Source of the DNA: Acheta domesticus
Lineage: Eukaryota > Arthropoda > Insecta > Orthoptera > Gryllidae
Assembly: GCA_031308135.1 (NCBI GenBank)
Contig: JAHLJT010008756.1
Span: 73,257,821-73,321,820 of the forward strand
Length of the DNA stretch: 64,000 bases
Direction of reading: 5' to 3'
Both the position numbers and the translations under genes were made by a program. The notes under the pieces were generated by a model that saw nothing but the letters and a program-made list of their open reading frames with translations, was not told where the DNA came from and searched no databases. Of the stretch, positions 46,060 through 57,899 are shown piece by piece (position 1 is the first letter of the stretch; the number at the start of each line of letters is the position of its first letter).

Positions 46060-47859
46060 CCCATTTTATCCCAAATTATTTTTTTGTAACTTTTTCAATG
46101 TTTTTGTATATTAACAACATAAAATAGGTCAGAGGAGAATACTGTGAGAGTAACTGGGACTTTATCAACTGTTGTTTAGAAAAAATTGCATGTTACAAAA
46201 ATGGAACAGTGGGATCGAATGGGTAGCATGTTTCTAAAAAATATATAAAATTTTTAATTCGATTATTTACTGTTTTATGAAGATAAATAGCATAAAAATA
46301 ATATCCATGATACTTTAAATTATATTCTATGAATATATTTCAAATGATTCTGCATTCAGAGGAATGTTGGACTGCTTGAATTTTCTGTCTTTTTCTTACA
46401 ATGCCCATATCTAGACTGCTTGTTATGACCCACAATTAAATGATCGATCTCATCATATCTCACATCATTAAGCACACTCTTGCAATTTTTGAAGGGTCTA
46501 GTGATGGTCGTCCTAATAGAGAACTTGCATATTTCTGGAAGAAACGCGTAGTAACAAGTAACACACCTTGTAAAACGGATGGGTTTTCCCATAATGTGCT
46601 GCTTGGTGCTCTCCTTTCCATAGCAAGATATCACTGCTTCGTCAAAACAGTTCTTTCGTTTGTAAAAGCATGAAGCAACTGCTCGTTTAGCGTATTCCAT
46701 AAAGGGCAAACTTTAGCAAATTTATCTGAACTTGATAAACGTGAATTATTGGACACGTAAAAATTAATTTTCAAGAAAATTATTTCTCCAACAGTCATTC
46801 TTCATTCAACGAAAGTCATTCTTATGACTGGCATATAAATTAGTAAGCTGTACCATTATATTTAAAACTTAATTGTCATAAAACAATCCAAACAAGTGCA
46901 CAGGCATAATTTCTTCTTCCGTAAAAGAGAGCGATGTCCATTCTTTTGGGGACCCTCCTCAATGTCTATGAGGAATCATTTTCGAATTTTCTTTCCCTTT
47001 TTATTACAGTTATCTGATTTTTATACCACTTACATAAGTCTTCCACCTGAATTTTTATAATGCTATCTATAATTCAGTGTTACTTCAGGTTCTGAACTCG
47101 GGCCCGAAACACCAGCAACAACATACACTGTCCAAATGACATTCTAACCTGGAAATATGTTATATTGAGGAAGTGCATAGAGGATGTGCCAAAAACCACG
47201 AAACAAACTATAATTTCACTGTCTTCTTCGATAATAATTGGGGAGTCAGTTCTCTAGAGCACATAAGCTTCTGTACATACTCTTAGCTGATTCCTGCTGA
47301 GGTTATTAAAATTTCGATCTTCGTCCCCCCTCCCCCAGAATCATCATCAGAAAGGAAAATGATTCTCTGGAGAAGAAATAAAAACTTCTGCGTACAATAA
47401 TAGTCTTATTCTTTCAGAATGCTAATGATCTCGTCGACATTTAGGCTACAAAGGGAAAATAAAACATGCAGGTCATTCGATCCCACTGTTCCAAAAATGG
47501 AACATCAAGATTTGTTACATAATTTTTTGTTAGGTTTCAGTCAAATGAGAGGACGATAGGTTCTTCATCGAAATACATGTTTTCTTCAATGTTTACGAAT
47601 ATTGATAATCAAATACATAACACTGACTAAAATTACATACTTCCTGTTTCTTTTCAGACACCTTCGCACCAAATGGGGGTATTTTTAAGATCTTATTCTT
47701 CCTCGTCACTGAGATTTCACGAAATATGAGCGTGTAAACCACACAACTAATCCTTCCTCTCAATAGTACAGGGAACTAGCACGGAAACGAGAGCGAATAA
47801 TGACGTTTCTGAGATAAAAGAAAAAATGTTCCAAAAATGAAACAGTGGAATCAAATGGG
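46060..47859 (-). mobile_element. Decayed piggyBac element with TTAA ends
   Basis: The left end reads TTAA then CCCATTTTATCCCA (46060), and the right end, inverted, reads CCCATTTGATTCCACTG next to TTAA (47860-47863). TTAA duplication and CCC ends are the hallmarks of piggyBac. Subterminal copies of the same end motif (AACAGTGGGATCGAATGGG) occur at 46203-46226 and, inverted, at 47475-47495. The total is 1800 bp, shorter than a full element, with a transposase remnant at 46709-46356. Confidence 0.8.
46356..46709 (-). pseudogene. piggyBac transposase remnant
   Basis: The minus-strand frame of 117 codons joins two parts of a piggyBac transposase. The first is NCFDEAVISCYGKESTKQHI followed by GKPIRF, the block that carries a catalytic aspartate (the DE here). 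The second is SVLNDVRYDEIDHLIV with GHCKKKT, the start of the C-terminal cysteine-rich domain. The catalytic core between them is missing, so the protein could not work. Confidence 0.75.
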
Positions 47860-48017
47860 TTAAAAACGTTCGGTAATTGCAATGTACACATCCACACATC
47901 GTTTGTTACTAATTTACTGCCGTTACAAACTCAAGAATAGGCCAAACACAAGATTACAAACTGCAAAACTACACTAAAAAAGAATTTGCCCCATAACATA
48001 CTCATTCATATGTTTAT

Positions 48018-48597
48018 CGTAATTATTATTATTATTATTATTATTATACAGAATCCCCTAAATGTGAACCATACTTATACTCGAAATTACCATTAGCACA
48101 AATCAAAATAATGGCACAAATTAGGCTTGCTGGTTTAAACACCGTAAAACTAAAATTCAAAAACATAACCTACAAACTATCGGAACTTGGAAGATGTATG
48201 GTATGCAATCTCAATCAACTGGAAACATTAGAACATATTATAAAACTGTGCCCAATTTATGAACCATTAAGAAACAATGTGGTAAAAAATCAAAACATCC
48301 TGGAACTATTGAGACTATATGATCAAAACAATATTCAATCATTTTTTCATTTTCTTAAATCTTGCTTTAAGTTACGGTCATTTGCTCTGTTTGAATGAAT
48401 TTGCTGTATCTGAAACTAAATTGAATAAATAAACTGAATAAAATAACGTGTAATGTAAATATTTAAGTTTTGTGTTTTGGGTGTTTTTTTGCTGTAATTA
48501 ATGTTTTTGTAATTTTTTATGTTTTTGAGTATTGATCTGAATGATGTACATAATTGGATAATGGCGTTTAATTAAGGTTAAAGCCAATAAAATTCAT
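48018..48597 (+). mobile_element. LINE 3' end with 16-bp target duplication
   Basis: TCATTCATATGTTTAT lies at 48002-48017 and 48598-48613. Between them the plus strand starts with an (ATT)n tract and a short frame (48111-48398). The frame reads AQIRLAGLNTV and CMVCNLNQLETLEHIIKLCP, the C-terminal C-x2-C...H...C motif of RNase H-type or Jockey LINEs, and then stops. The 3' end is AATAAA-rich. Everything upstream of the C-terminus is missing by 5' truncation. Confidence 0.75.
48020..48047 (+). repeat. (ATT)n microsatellite
   Basis: About eight ATT units at the 5' end of the truncated LINE. Confidence 0.9.
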
Positions 48598-48613
48598 TCA
48601 TTCATATGTTTAT

Positions 48614-51480
48614 AATAAATAAGTCGAGCATTGTCAAAAAAGCTGAATAAATGATTTTCTAATTTTCTAAATTTTTCTTAGAATATCAGAGTTCACTTTC
48701 TTTCCGTTCAATGAAGGAACTCAAAAGAGACGACTTAAATGTAACTCTTAAGCGCTGATGTCTCTAATCTGCTCTGCATTAGCACACAACAACTGTTTCG
48801 AGGTAGTTATTTTTCTACGTACCCAATATGTTTACAATGTGCTACAGTCACGTTAACCCACATTCTTTGAATGTCGTCATTCTCTTCACTATTCAGGGCA
48901 ATGCCATGACGAATAAAGATCGGAAGGAAACGGATCACTGCGCATACTATGAGAGAACTAAGAATGAACTTAGAAGAAAGACTCTTATAGCAATACAAAA
49001 GTATAAATAATTAGATAGCGTGATTATAATTATTTGAACGTTAACTGATAGATTATCGTCAAGAACAAATGTGTTTAAACATTAGGAGGAGCACTTCCAA
49101 AAAATTTAATAAACGATTAGATTGCAGAACACTTAAAATGGGCTTCGGAAAATAAATGAAGTTGATTCGAATGAGTACAGACGGGATGGTCGCAGGGATC
49201 CAAATTTGTGAATAAAGTGATATCATATTTTCATTATTAAGAACTAATGAGTCTGAAGGTCTCAGAATGCGAGAGAAGTGAGATGTCAACGTAATGTAGT
49301 AAAGAAATATTATATGAATAAAGGATTGAACTGATCGCGCAAATTGCAGTGAAATGTAAATTTTACATTGCGAAAATAAGCACTTTACAAATATATTTAA
49401 GAAGTATTCTATAAACAAGTTGAAACAAAAAATTAATTGCTAGTTGGTGTGAGTTTCAGAATAAATGTAAGCCTGTGCAAACTTAACACTGAAGATTTAA
49501 CGAGGGCCAACAGAAAATGGGAGATGATGCGATGTGACGGATGATGATGTTGATGTATTGTGACTAGGCTCTTTCGACAAGTAAGCAGAACCAAGGCTTC
49601 GAATGGCCAGTAGATCCTATAAAATATCAGGATCACTCAGACTGTGCAAGTAATGTACTTACTCGGTTTGAATAAATAGTAATTCTGAATCTTGGTTCTA
49701 TTAATAATGTGTGTAAATGGGTGAAATACTTAAGATGTACTTTAATATTATTGGTGATTTTATGTTTGAAAGGTTTTTGAACGAGGTTTTCCGCGTAGTA
49801 CATAAACCATAAAAACGCTTGTAGCGTTCATACGCATAAATAGAGTGCGATCTTATTACAACGAAAATGCTGCCAATGTCAACCCGTTCTCCATACGTTT
49901 CTTATGAAAATCCCAAAGCTCGAATCCGGACAGAAGATAAGTTGATTATCCCGCAGGATTAAATGGTTAAATTGTGTTAATAAGTGGATCGTATTTCCGT
50001 ACGTTCATATGTTACCAACATAAAAGAGAAAGTTAACGCAGGTTGCCAGATTTAGAACTAGGTTTAGCGCAGCTGTGCCGGATACAAAAGAAGTGACTTA
50101 CTACCAGTGAAGAGGAGACTAGTGAATGTACCAGCTCGCTGGTTGTTCACAGTAGATGCATCAGAATCTCATTCAGAATGGCCAGAGATTGTCTCTTACT
50201 TCCAGGCAGACACCTAACTTGCAGAAGAATTTGCTGAGATCAATCTTGCTCCTATTTCTCAAGATGTGGGCGCTGTTGAGCTTTGGAAGGCTCAGAATCT
50301 ACGTCAGAAGCTGGGCCCCAAAGTAGTAGTAAAGCGGATACTAGCTGCCATATGCCAGTAAATGGCTCCTGGCAGCTATTATCAAGATAGTACCATCAAG
50401 ATAGAACAAGCGCAAAACAATAGTGCAGACACGAAAGGAGATAAATGAAATAGACATAACATATGTTTACATCGAGACAATTGCCAAAGATGTGATATTC
50501 ATGTTTGCTCAGAGAGGATCCACTCATGTGAAATACATTGAAAGTGCCAATGACTTTAGCTGTTAAAGCGCTCTTAAAACTTAAAAAACATCATTAAATA
50601 CACTGATAAGAGTATTGAAGGGTTGGTGAGGATAGCAGAAATCCTAGTAGAGAAGTCCAATTTCAATATTAATGTTAATCCTACTTTTGATTCCTTCCGA
50701 ACAAAAATGGCTAGTCCCCAGAAGTGTACGGTGCTTACTTAGCTTGATATGCAACTACTTCCATTCCAGTTTTGGCAACGCATTGATGCATCTATTAGAC
50801 TTGATACACACACCTTATGTCCGGATTACCAGGGTCATCCTTTGCCCTTTCGTGTCCTAATTCCGTTCCAGATGGCTTCTAGCAACACTGGCATCCTTAC
50901 TTAAAATCTATTTTTAAAATGTAAAGTTTTATAATGCCGCTATCAAAAAGTCGTTTAAAACTGCTTTATGTAATCACATTGGATCACGAGTGTAAGATTC
51001 CTGAATTCTATTCCGGCAGTAGGAATATTATTTTGAAGAGAAAATCCACTGTAATTCGGTTGGAATGTTGGTGATTTTACACCAACAAATTTGGAATTCT
51101 TGCTGCTAGATGAAGGGATTAACACTATGCGCTAGTTATGGGTAATTGCCTTGACACAACGACCAAAATATATAAAGAAATAAAAAGATGTACATAGAAT
51201 GTTCATGAAACACAATGAAATTATGGAAGAAATTATTATAGCTAGTTCAGAATGTTTCCACATGACTCTCCTGACGAGTCAATGGGGTGAAAGATACATT
51301 TCATAAATTATTGATGATTGCGTTTGTGAGCTTGTGGATCATCTTTCAAAATATAAAAAGAAAGGAATATACCACATTTGGACTATTGTTATCTCCGTCA
51401 TCAAGGCTCCTGGCAACAGGAAAATCAACAACACATCTTCAAAGAAAAAACGCAAGTGAACGTGATTCGGTGACATGCAA
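48614..51480. other. Anonymous sequence
   Basis: I find no supportable gene or repeat. Slightly GC-richer text at 50100-50400 and open frames at 49059-49418 and 50672-50860 show no family resemblance. Confidence 0.35.
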
Positions 51481-51548
51481 TCTAATGTAGAATCTTGGAG
51501 AGCACATGCCTGTGGAGGGACTGACACTTTAACTGTCAGTGATGGAGT

Positions 51549-53290
51549 TCAATTATGCCATTTTAAACTGGGATACCACCTGGTGGTTCCCAGTTTCGTT
51601 CCGTCCAGCAAAGTTGACAGTGTCCGGAACAGCTGTGACTCGGAACTGACGATCTTAATTGATGGTAATGCAAATAAGTGTTTCAAAGCGAGAGACCCAA
51701 CACGAGGTAAACCCTTTTGAAATTTCTTCGGACGTGATTCTCTTGGGGAGATACGCTTCTGGCCAGTGGGCGAATCTGTCAATAACTGTGGAGTAGAGTT
51801 CCACTGAAGAAAGAGATCCGACGATGCTCATCTGTATATGAAGCCAACCTCTCCCTTGGAGTGTTAAATTTATCCAAAGAGGAACGGGGGATGGGACGGG
51901 CCTTCCTAGGTGGCGATCGGAAACGGCCAACCCGGCTCTGAATTTCTCGGCGACACTCGCGTCGTGACGAAGTGGATGTAGTGAGCAGCCGGTCCTCACC
52001 TCCACGTCGAAGTTGGTACCCTACCTGCCGACCGCAGGGAAGGTTTGAGGTTTAGTTTCGTCCGCAACCTCACATAAAGTACTTGCGGGAAATTGAAACC
52101 TCCCTTAGGTAACTAATTTCCGGCAATTCTCGCGTTGTGTGTTCTGTATGCGCAGTGAGGTGATACTTTTGGGGCTCTGGGCCGACCGGTCTGGGTTCCG
52201 GTGGGCCCACGCAGGGCTCGAGGCTTCATCGAGACTACTTGAAATTCATGGGAATTCAGAAGGGATTTGTCCCGGCGGATTGTTCTGAATGGCGGTCAAA
52301 TTCAGTACCGGTACTTACCCGGAAATATGATAGCCCCGAATTAGCGTGGTAGCCTTACTCAGGCATTAATGGAGGGGGACGCTCTTGGAAGATATGCATT
52401 CCAGTGTATCCGTGTGCGGGTTACGGCTTTCAAACTAGGATCCCGCTCTGGTAGTCATGTCCACTCTGATGTGAAATTAAGTGTAGGCGGCTTACCACGA
52501 ACACAAGTATACAAATAGTTTCTTTTAATGCAGGTTAAATGTACTGATCTGGTGCTAATTTGGTGGGGGCTCTTCTTTCTGAGTGACAGGTCATGTAGAG
52601 ACTCAAAGACCTGTCGTAGGTAGAGCGGAGTTACATATGGGTGAGGAGAAGACGAGATGTCACACTGCTGTTCGATGTCCCGAATACGAATAAATCTCTG
52701 GAAGTAGAGTGCGGCCCCCTGTTGAAGCAGTTCTTTAAGTTCTTTGTCGTTTTTGTGATTGGCACAATGCAGCAAAGTGAGTGTCACTTGTCCAGTCGCC
52801 ACGTGAGATAGCTTCAGCAACTGCATGAGTTGGATCATCCCTTGTATTTTAAATTGAACGGAGTCGATAGCTGACTTAGTTGGACAGGGGCTACTTTGTC
52901 GTGTTGCTGCTTGAAAGCTTAAAAAATATATTTGTGGTCGGTGTACACCGTGAACTGCTGGGCTTCCAGATGGTGCCGGAAGTGGATGTCTTTGTAGACG
53001 AGAAGTAATTCGCGGTAATATCAAAGACCACTGGATTTCTGTGCATGCTTCTTCCAAAAAAGCATAGGACTGGGAAACGACCAATTTTCCTAGACGTGTC
53101 GCGACTGCCGTGTTCGTGGCGTCTGTGAAGAGCGGCAGGGGTGGACTCTGGTCTAGGTGAACCAGAATTGGATTTTAAAGTAGATGATTGCGACAGGCGG
53201 AAACGACTTCTCTAATTCTGCAGTGCATCGCACTAGTAGTCGGTCATTAAAAGACAATTGCGTCATGAGAGGGCACTTAGTGCTCTGCAG
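51549..53290 (-). pseudogene. Ty3/Gypsy pol (RT end, RNase H, integrase), broken
   Basis: On the minus strand the order is LFTDATNTAVATRLGK (about 53140), HFRHHLEAQQFTVYTDHK (52995-52940, the RNase H TDHK block), then LKELLQQG and YVTPLYLRQVFESLHDLS (52740-52560, the start of the zinc-binding integrase end). After an interruption follow FNTPRERL and IVGSLS (51870-51820) and VIDRFAHWPEAYLPKRITSEE (51810-51740), the integrase core. DRQF near 51650 is the place of a second catalytic aspartate region. Frames change repeatedly and a ~0.55 kb block is inserted. No LTRs were found beside it. Confidence 0.75.
51890..52450. repeat. GC-richer insert within the Gypsy pol
   Basis: Gypsy similarity stops after the C-terminal residues of the zinc-binding domain (about 52450) and resumes at about 51880 with FNTPRERL. 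The ~560 bp between are more GC-rich, contain CCCACGCAGGGCTCG and CCGGTACTTACCCGG-type motifs, and have no pol similarity. It is probably another repeat inserted in the element. I cannot define a target duplication. Confidence 0.5.
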
Positions 53291-53619
53291 TGTTGGAAAG
53301 TAATCTTATTTAAAATGTTCACATTTTCCAAGAACTTTCGGGAATCTTGCGCTTTCTAGCAGTGGATTCATTTAGAGAGATTCTGTTCTAAGAGATACAT
53401 GGCATATACCTTCTGTGCAAACATCGTAACTACTGTAAGACATATAGATCTCCCGAGCAGACTGTGCTTCCATTTAGGAAGAACCAGAAGAGTGCGCGAA
53501 GATGTTCATATTGTTCCTACGGCGTGTGGGGGAAATATGAGATTGTCAGTAATGTGCACATACAAAAGTTCAGGCCAAAGTACTCTTTGTAAATGAGCAG
53601 CAGAAATATTTACCCCAGA

Positions 53620-56600
53620 TTTTTTTATTTAGACCATTCCATTCCATTACGGGCAAAGGCCTTCTGATACAGGGAAAAATAATAACCATTTTCTGCTAAG
53701 GAATCACTAAAATGGAAATGACATTTTTGTGTTTGCACTAATACTTGGCGCTTAGAATATAGCTTGATTAACAATCGTATATACTTTGCAGGCACGCCTT
53801 GAGCAGCGAGAACTTTGAACAAAGGAATGTGTTCCACAGTCGGATGCCTTGTGAAAGTCAATGAAAGCAACATAAAGCTTTAGATTGTACTCCTGAGCTT
53901 TTGTGAATAACTAAATGATTGTCTAAAGGTGATCTGTTGTACTGAATCGTCCTCTGAATCACGCTTGATCTGGAAGTTGCTCTTTATATAAAAAATTATA
54001 ATTCATCTGGTGATGCATTTTTAAAATATTTTAAATATGTTGGACATCAGGCTAATTAGGTCTATAATTATTCAAGTATTTTTGGGCCCTTTTTTGTGTA
54101 CGAGTGATATATTTAATGTCCTTTGTTTAGGAATTTCTTCAATTTCAGTAACTTCATTGAACATTTTAGTTATTACAATATTTCGTGAGGGTTCGCTTTT
54201 AAATATTCATTGAAAATGCCATCGTTGCAGGAGATCTTCTCTATTTTAATTATTGTGGAGAGTATTTTCCTAATATAGTAGATAAATAGTGCAATTTGGT
54301 CTTTGTCTTTATATTGAGAGAAATCTTCATGAAGTGGTTATTTTGTTCCAAAATATTTCTACTTCCAAATTTCCTTTTCCAAAAAATTGTGTTTTTTCAC
54401 TTAATTTATGATTTAGGATTTTTTGGTGAGCTGGGGTGGCTTATTTCCCAGGTGCGACAATACAATGTTCTATATCGTTGTATTTGTCTTGTCTTGTGCT
54501 AGGTGAAGTCATCTTATCACTATTCCATCTTGACATGTGTGATTGCGTTCTGAAATGTTTCATACATTAGCACATTGGTCTTTTGTTCTTGTTAAAATAT
54601 TTCTTTCTATTTTTCTTCAATATATTTTCAAACATACTATTCGATGGTCGAATTCAAACTATAAATGTTTCAACTTTTGTATTCTTACTTCTTGTATGTT
54701 GACTGTAAGGATAAAATCAATCTTATTCCGAGTATTTGCTTCCGGTGACAGCTATGACCATCTATCATTTTCTGCTTTCTTAAAGAAACTATTGGTAATT
54801 TTTAGTCACTGTCCTGCAAATAGTACTTACTTACTTAATAGCCAACGCCCACTCTTGGCAGGTTAGACATTTGGTGACGCGCTGACCAGTATAGACGGAC
54901 TGTCTCTCTGTAGAAGTCGTCTTCTGCCGAGTTTGTGTTGACACTCAGGGCTGGGCACATCGGAAGGTGTGTTGCATCCATCTTTGGGCCATTACAGAGC
55001 ACACAGGTGTCGGTTTCGTAAACCCCTATGCGGTGCAGGTGGCAAGGTAGTCGTGTCCTGTACTTGTTCTGAAAACGGCGACACTCGTGGCTCGGGGTAG
55101 ATTGTGAGGGATGGGTGTTTCCGTCAGGCTGGACCAAAGTTTTCCAGCGGCGCTCTCGATTCGTTGTGCTTTTACCCAGACATTTATTGAGCGTTTTATG
55201 CAGGATTTTGTAGAGGAATACGACTGGTGGCTTTGTGGCTGGTCAAATGCTGTGCCTTTCTTGGCCAGCTCGTCTGCTTTTTCATTCCCTGGAACACCAA
55301 TGTGGCTAGGAATGCACTGTAGGACGATTTGACGGCCATCTTCTATGAGTTTTGAGATCCTGGCACGGCAGGATAAGGTTTTTGCACAGTCTGTATGGCA
55401 GTTACTAGACAGTGCCAGTATTGCCTCTTGGCAATCAATGAAAAACACTATCTTTTGGGTGGTATGAGCTTCTAGGGATTTGCAGGCTTCGTTGACGGCG
55501 GCGATTTCGCCATCGTAGTTGATGTGTGGCGCCCCCACCGCCAAAGAGCCCTCACAGGCACAGGTCACATACCCTGCTCCAGTGTTCCCAGTATCTGGCA
55601 TGGAGGATTCATCACAATATATGTGCATCCATTCTTCCGGAGGGTATTGAGTGCTGATTGTTTCTAGAGCGACTTTTTTTAGGAGCACCTCACTTGATAA
55701 GTGTTTTGGTGTATCGTAGTCACTTAACCGTAATACAGTCATTGGTAAAAACCGGACAAATCGTTGCTCAGGGAATGGGGCGGCCACAGACTGCAGGATG
55801 TCATATTTTTTCCTGGTTATGGTGGCTATGGTCAGAGGTGTTGCCTGGGTTTTTAGGCGCTGTGTCGCTTGTCTATACTCTTCCCACTTCTTGGGCAGTA
55901 CTCTTCTTTGTCTTTCCCAAAACATAAGGTGAGATTTATCTCTTCGGCATTACATTGGTTGCATTGATGTTAGTCTGAGCTTCCATGGCCAAGATTGGTG
56001 TAGATTTAGGTGCTCCCGTGATAATGCGCAGCGTTGTGTTTGGAGCGGTGTCCAGTGTAGAGGTGATAGTGGCACTGGCTGTTATAGTGGCCTCACTGCC
56101 ATATTCTAGAATGGGCCGGATATATGTTTTGTATGTTGTTGTGAGCACGTCTTGCGTGGACCCCCACTTCGTAGCAGTGAGGCGCTTGAGCAGACGACAC
56201 CTTTTGGTCGCTTTCTCAGCAGAGCCATCGATGTGGGCTTTCCATGTCATTTTCTTGTCTATTGTTACACCCAGGTACTTTTGTGATGTCTTGCTTCTCT
56301 AAATTTGCACCTTTGTATAAGAGCTGTATATTGGGTTGTTTAGTCAACAAGCTGAGTACTTGGTATACTGTCTTGGCGGTATTAACAATTAGTCAATTGG
56401 TATCTGCCCATATTTCAAGGATTTTGAGAGCTTGGTTTAGCACCGTCTCAAGGGATTTGATGTTACTGCTAGATGCTCATATGAGAAAGTCGTCGGCATA
56501 TAGTAAGTGTTTCGACTCCAGGCGTTTTCTGGATAGCTTCCAGCACATTGATCATGATGTTAAATAGCTGACAATTGAGGACAGCTGCTTGAGGCAGGCC

Positions 56601-57835
56601 TTGACGTTGCAGTCGGAAGCGGGAGCTGCTGTTTTGGAATCTCACTCTTTGGTAGCGCTCGCCCAGGAAGGATTTGATCCAGCTGAACAGCTTTCCAGCA
56701 ATACCGGCTTTGGCTAGCTTGTGCAGGAGTCTTCCTTTCCATACTGTATCGTAAGCCGCTTTCAGGTCCACAAAGACTGCCGCTGTGGACACTTTTTGGT
56801 GGAATGCGTCTTTGACATGTTGTGAGAATGCCACTACATTATCCATTGTATTTATGTGCTTCCTGAAACCGGCTTCGGCATCGTCAATTATATTCAGATG
56901 CCTGATTGCTAAGGTTAATCTACTTAATATCATTCTTTCTGCCAATTTGCATAGAGAACTGGTAAGGGTAATTGGGCGATAGCTTTCTACCTGGCTTTGG
57001 TCTTTTCCTTTTTTCAATGTGGGTATTACTTCTCCTTCTTTCCATTGGCTAGGCACTCTTGAGTTCCAGGTTTCGTTGACGAGCAGAACTTCCTTTGCTT
57101 TAGTTCCCAGATTAGTTAACATTTCGGGAAATAATTGGTCGAGGCCTGCTGCCTTCTTTTTCTTACATTTCGATAGTGCCACTTCCAGCTCTGTAATTGA
57201 GAAATCGTCCATGCATATGGCACTCATTTTTTCGTCTAGACATAGTGTGGGCGGGCTGCGTAGCTGGTTTATTTTTTCACTCTTATTTATTTTTATGTTG
57301 CTAACTGGGGTGTAGTATTTGCACAGGGCATTAGCGATTTCGTTATGAGTCGTATGTACTTTATCCCTTTCCCTGACAGGGAATTGCTGCTGCTTGTTGC
57401 TGTCATTATTTAAGGTTGTCACAAACCTATGTGCTTTGGAACCATCCCGTCTGAAATCCAGCTTTTGTAAGAAATTTCGAAAAGCGTCTCTTTTGCCAGT
57501 TTTAATGGCTCGAGTAAGTAGTGTCCTGCAAATAGAGAGGCAGTCTTTCGTCTCACTCTATAATTTTGCCGATATCAATATGGACCGGGAACTAGTGTTT
57601 TGATTTTTTGGCCTCCCAATTTTTGGATTAAAATCACGGATCACAAAACTGATTTGGCTTTACTGATTTAGTGTTGTCTAAAAAGTTATAGAATTCCTCT
57701 ACTTCGTCGCCTGACCTGCTGCCTGTAGGTTTGTAAACTTGAACTATTATTTTGTTTTTCGCAGTTTTCAATTGAATTTTTTAACCTTTTATTCATCAAG
57801 AATGCATCCTCTTTGACTTTTGGTTGTTTCTTTAA
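53620..57835 (-). mobile_element. RTE-type LINE, split by another LINE
   Basis: Minus-strand similarity begins near 57835 with AFLMNKRLKNSIENCEK, then SGDEVEEFYNFLDNTK (57690-57640), parts of an endonuclease domain. It breaks at 57522 and resumes at 54823 with SFRQKMIDG / LSPEANTRNKIDFIL (54790-54715) and FDHRIV (54650), the end of the endonuclease. Next are IFNEYLKANP (54220), RTLNISLVHKKGP (54110) and SLMSNIFKIF (54050). VEHIPLFKVLAAQGVPAKYIRLL (53840-53770) follows, in the reverse transcriptase. Many stops and frameshifts are present. The interruption is the I-group LINE at 54824-57521. Confidence 0.75.
54824..57521 (-). mobile_element. I-group LINE with RT and RNase H, nested, 14-bp target duplication
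   Basis: TGTCCTGCAAATAG flanks the element at 54810-54823 and 57522-57535. The minus strand carries AIKTGKRDAFRNFLQKLDFR, then RT fingers SYRPITLTSSLCKLAERMI (56960), VFVDLKAAYDTVWKGRLLHKL (56780) and RQGLPQAAVLNCQLFNIMIN (56600). A YADDFLI box follows in another frame (56493-56473) with a stop directly after. RNase H comes next (55640-55230): CDESS, DGEIAAVNEA, FIDCQEA and PSHIGVPGNEKADELAKKG, so all acidic residues and the His are present. A C-terminal CVLCNGP zinc motif follows. The 3' tail is TAAGTAAGTAAGTA. At least four frame breaks make it inactive. It is 5'-truncated at 57521. Confidence 0.85.
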
Positions 57836-57838
57836 ACG

Positions 57839-57841
<3 letters not shown>

Positions 57842-57898
<57 letters not shown>

Positions 57899-57899
57899 A
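57842..57899 (+). repeat. (TA)n microsatellite
   Basis: A run of TA units interrupted once by TG. It lies immediately beyond the recognisable 5' edge of the RTE LINE. Confidence 0.95.
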
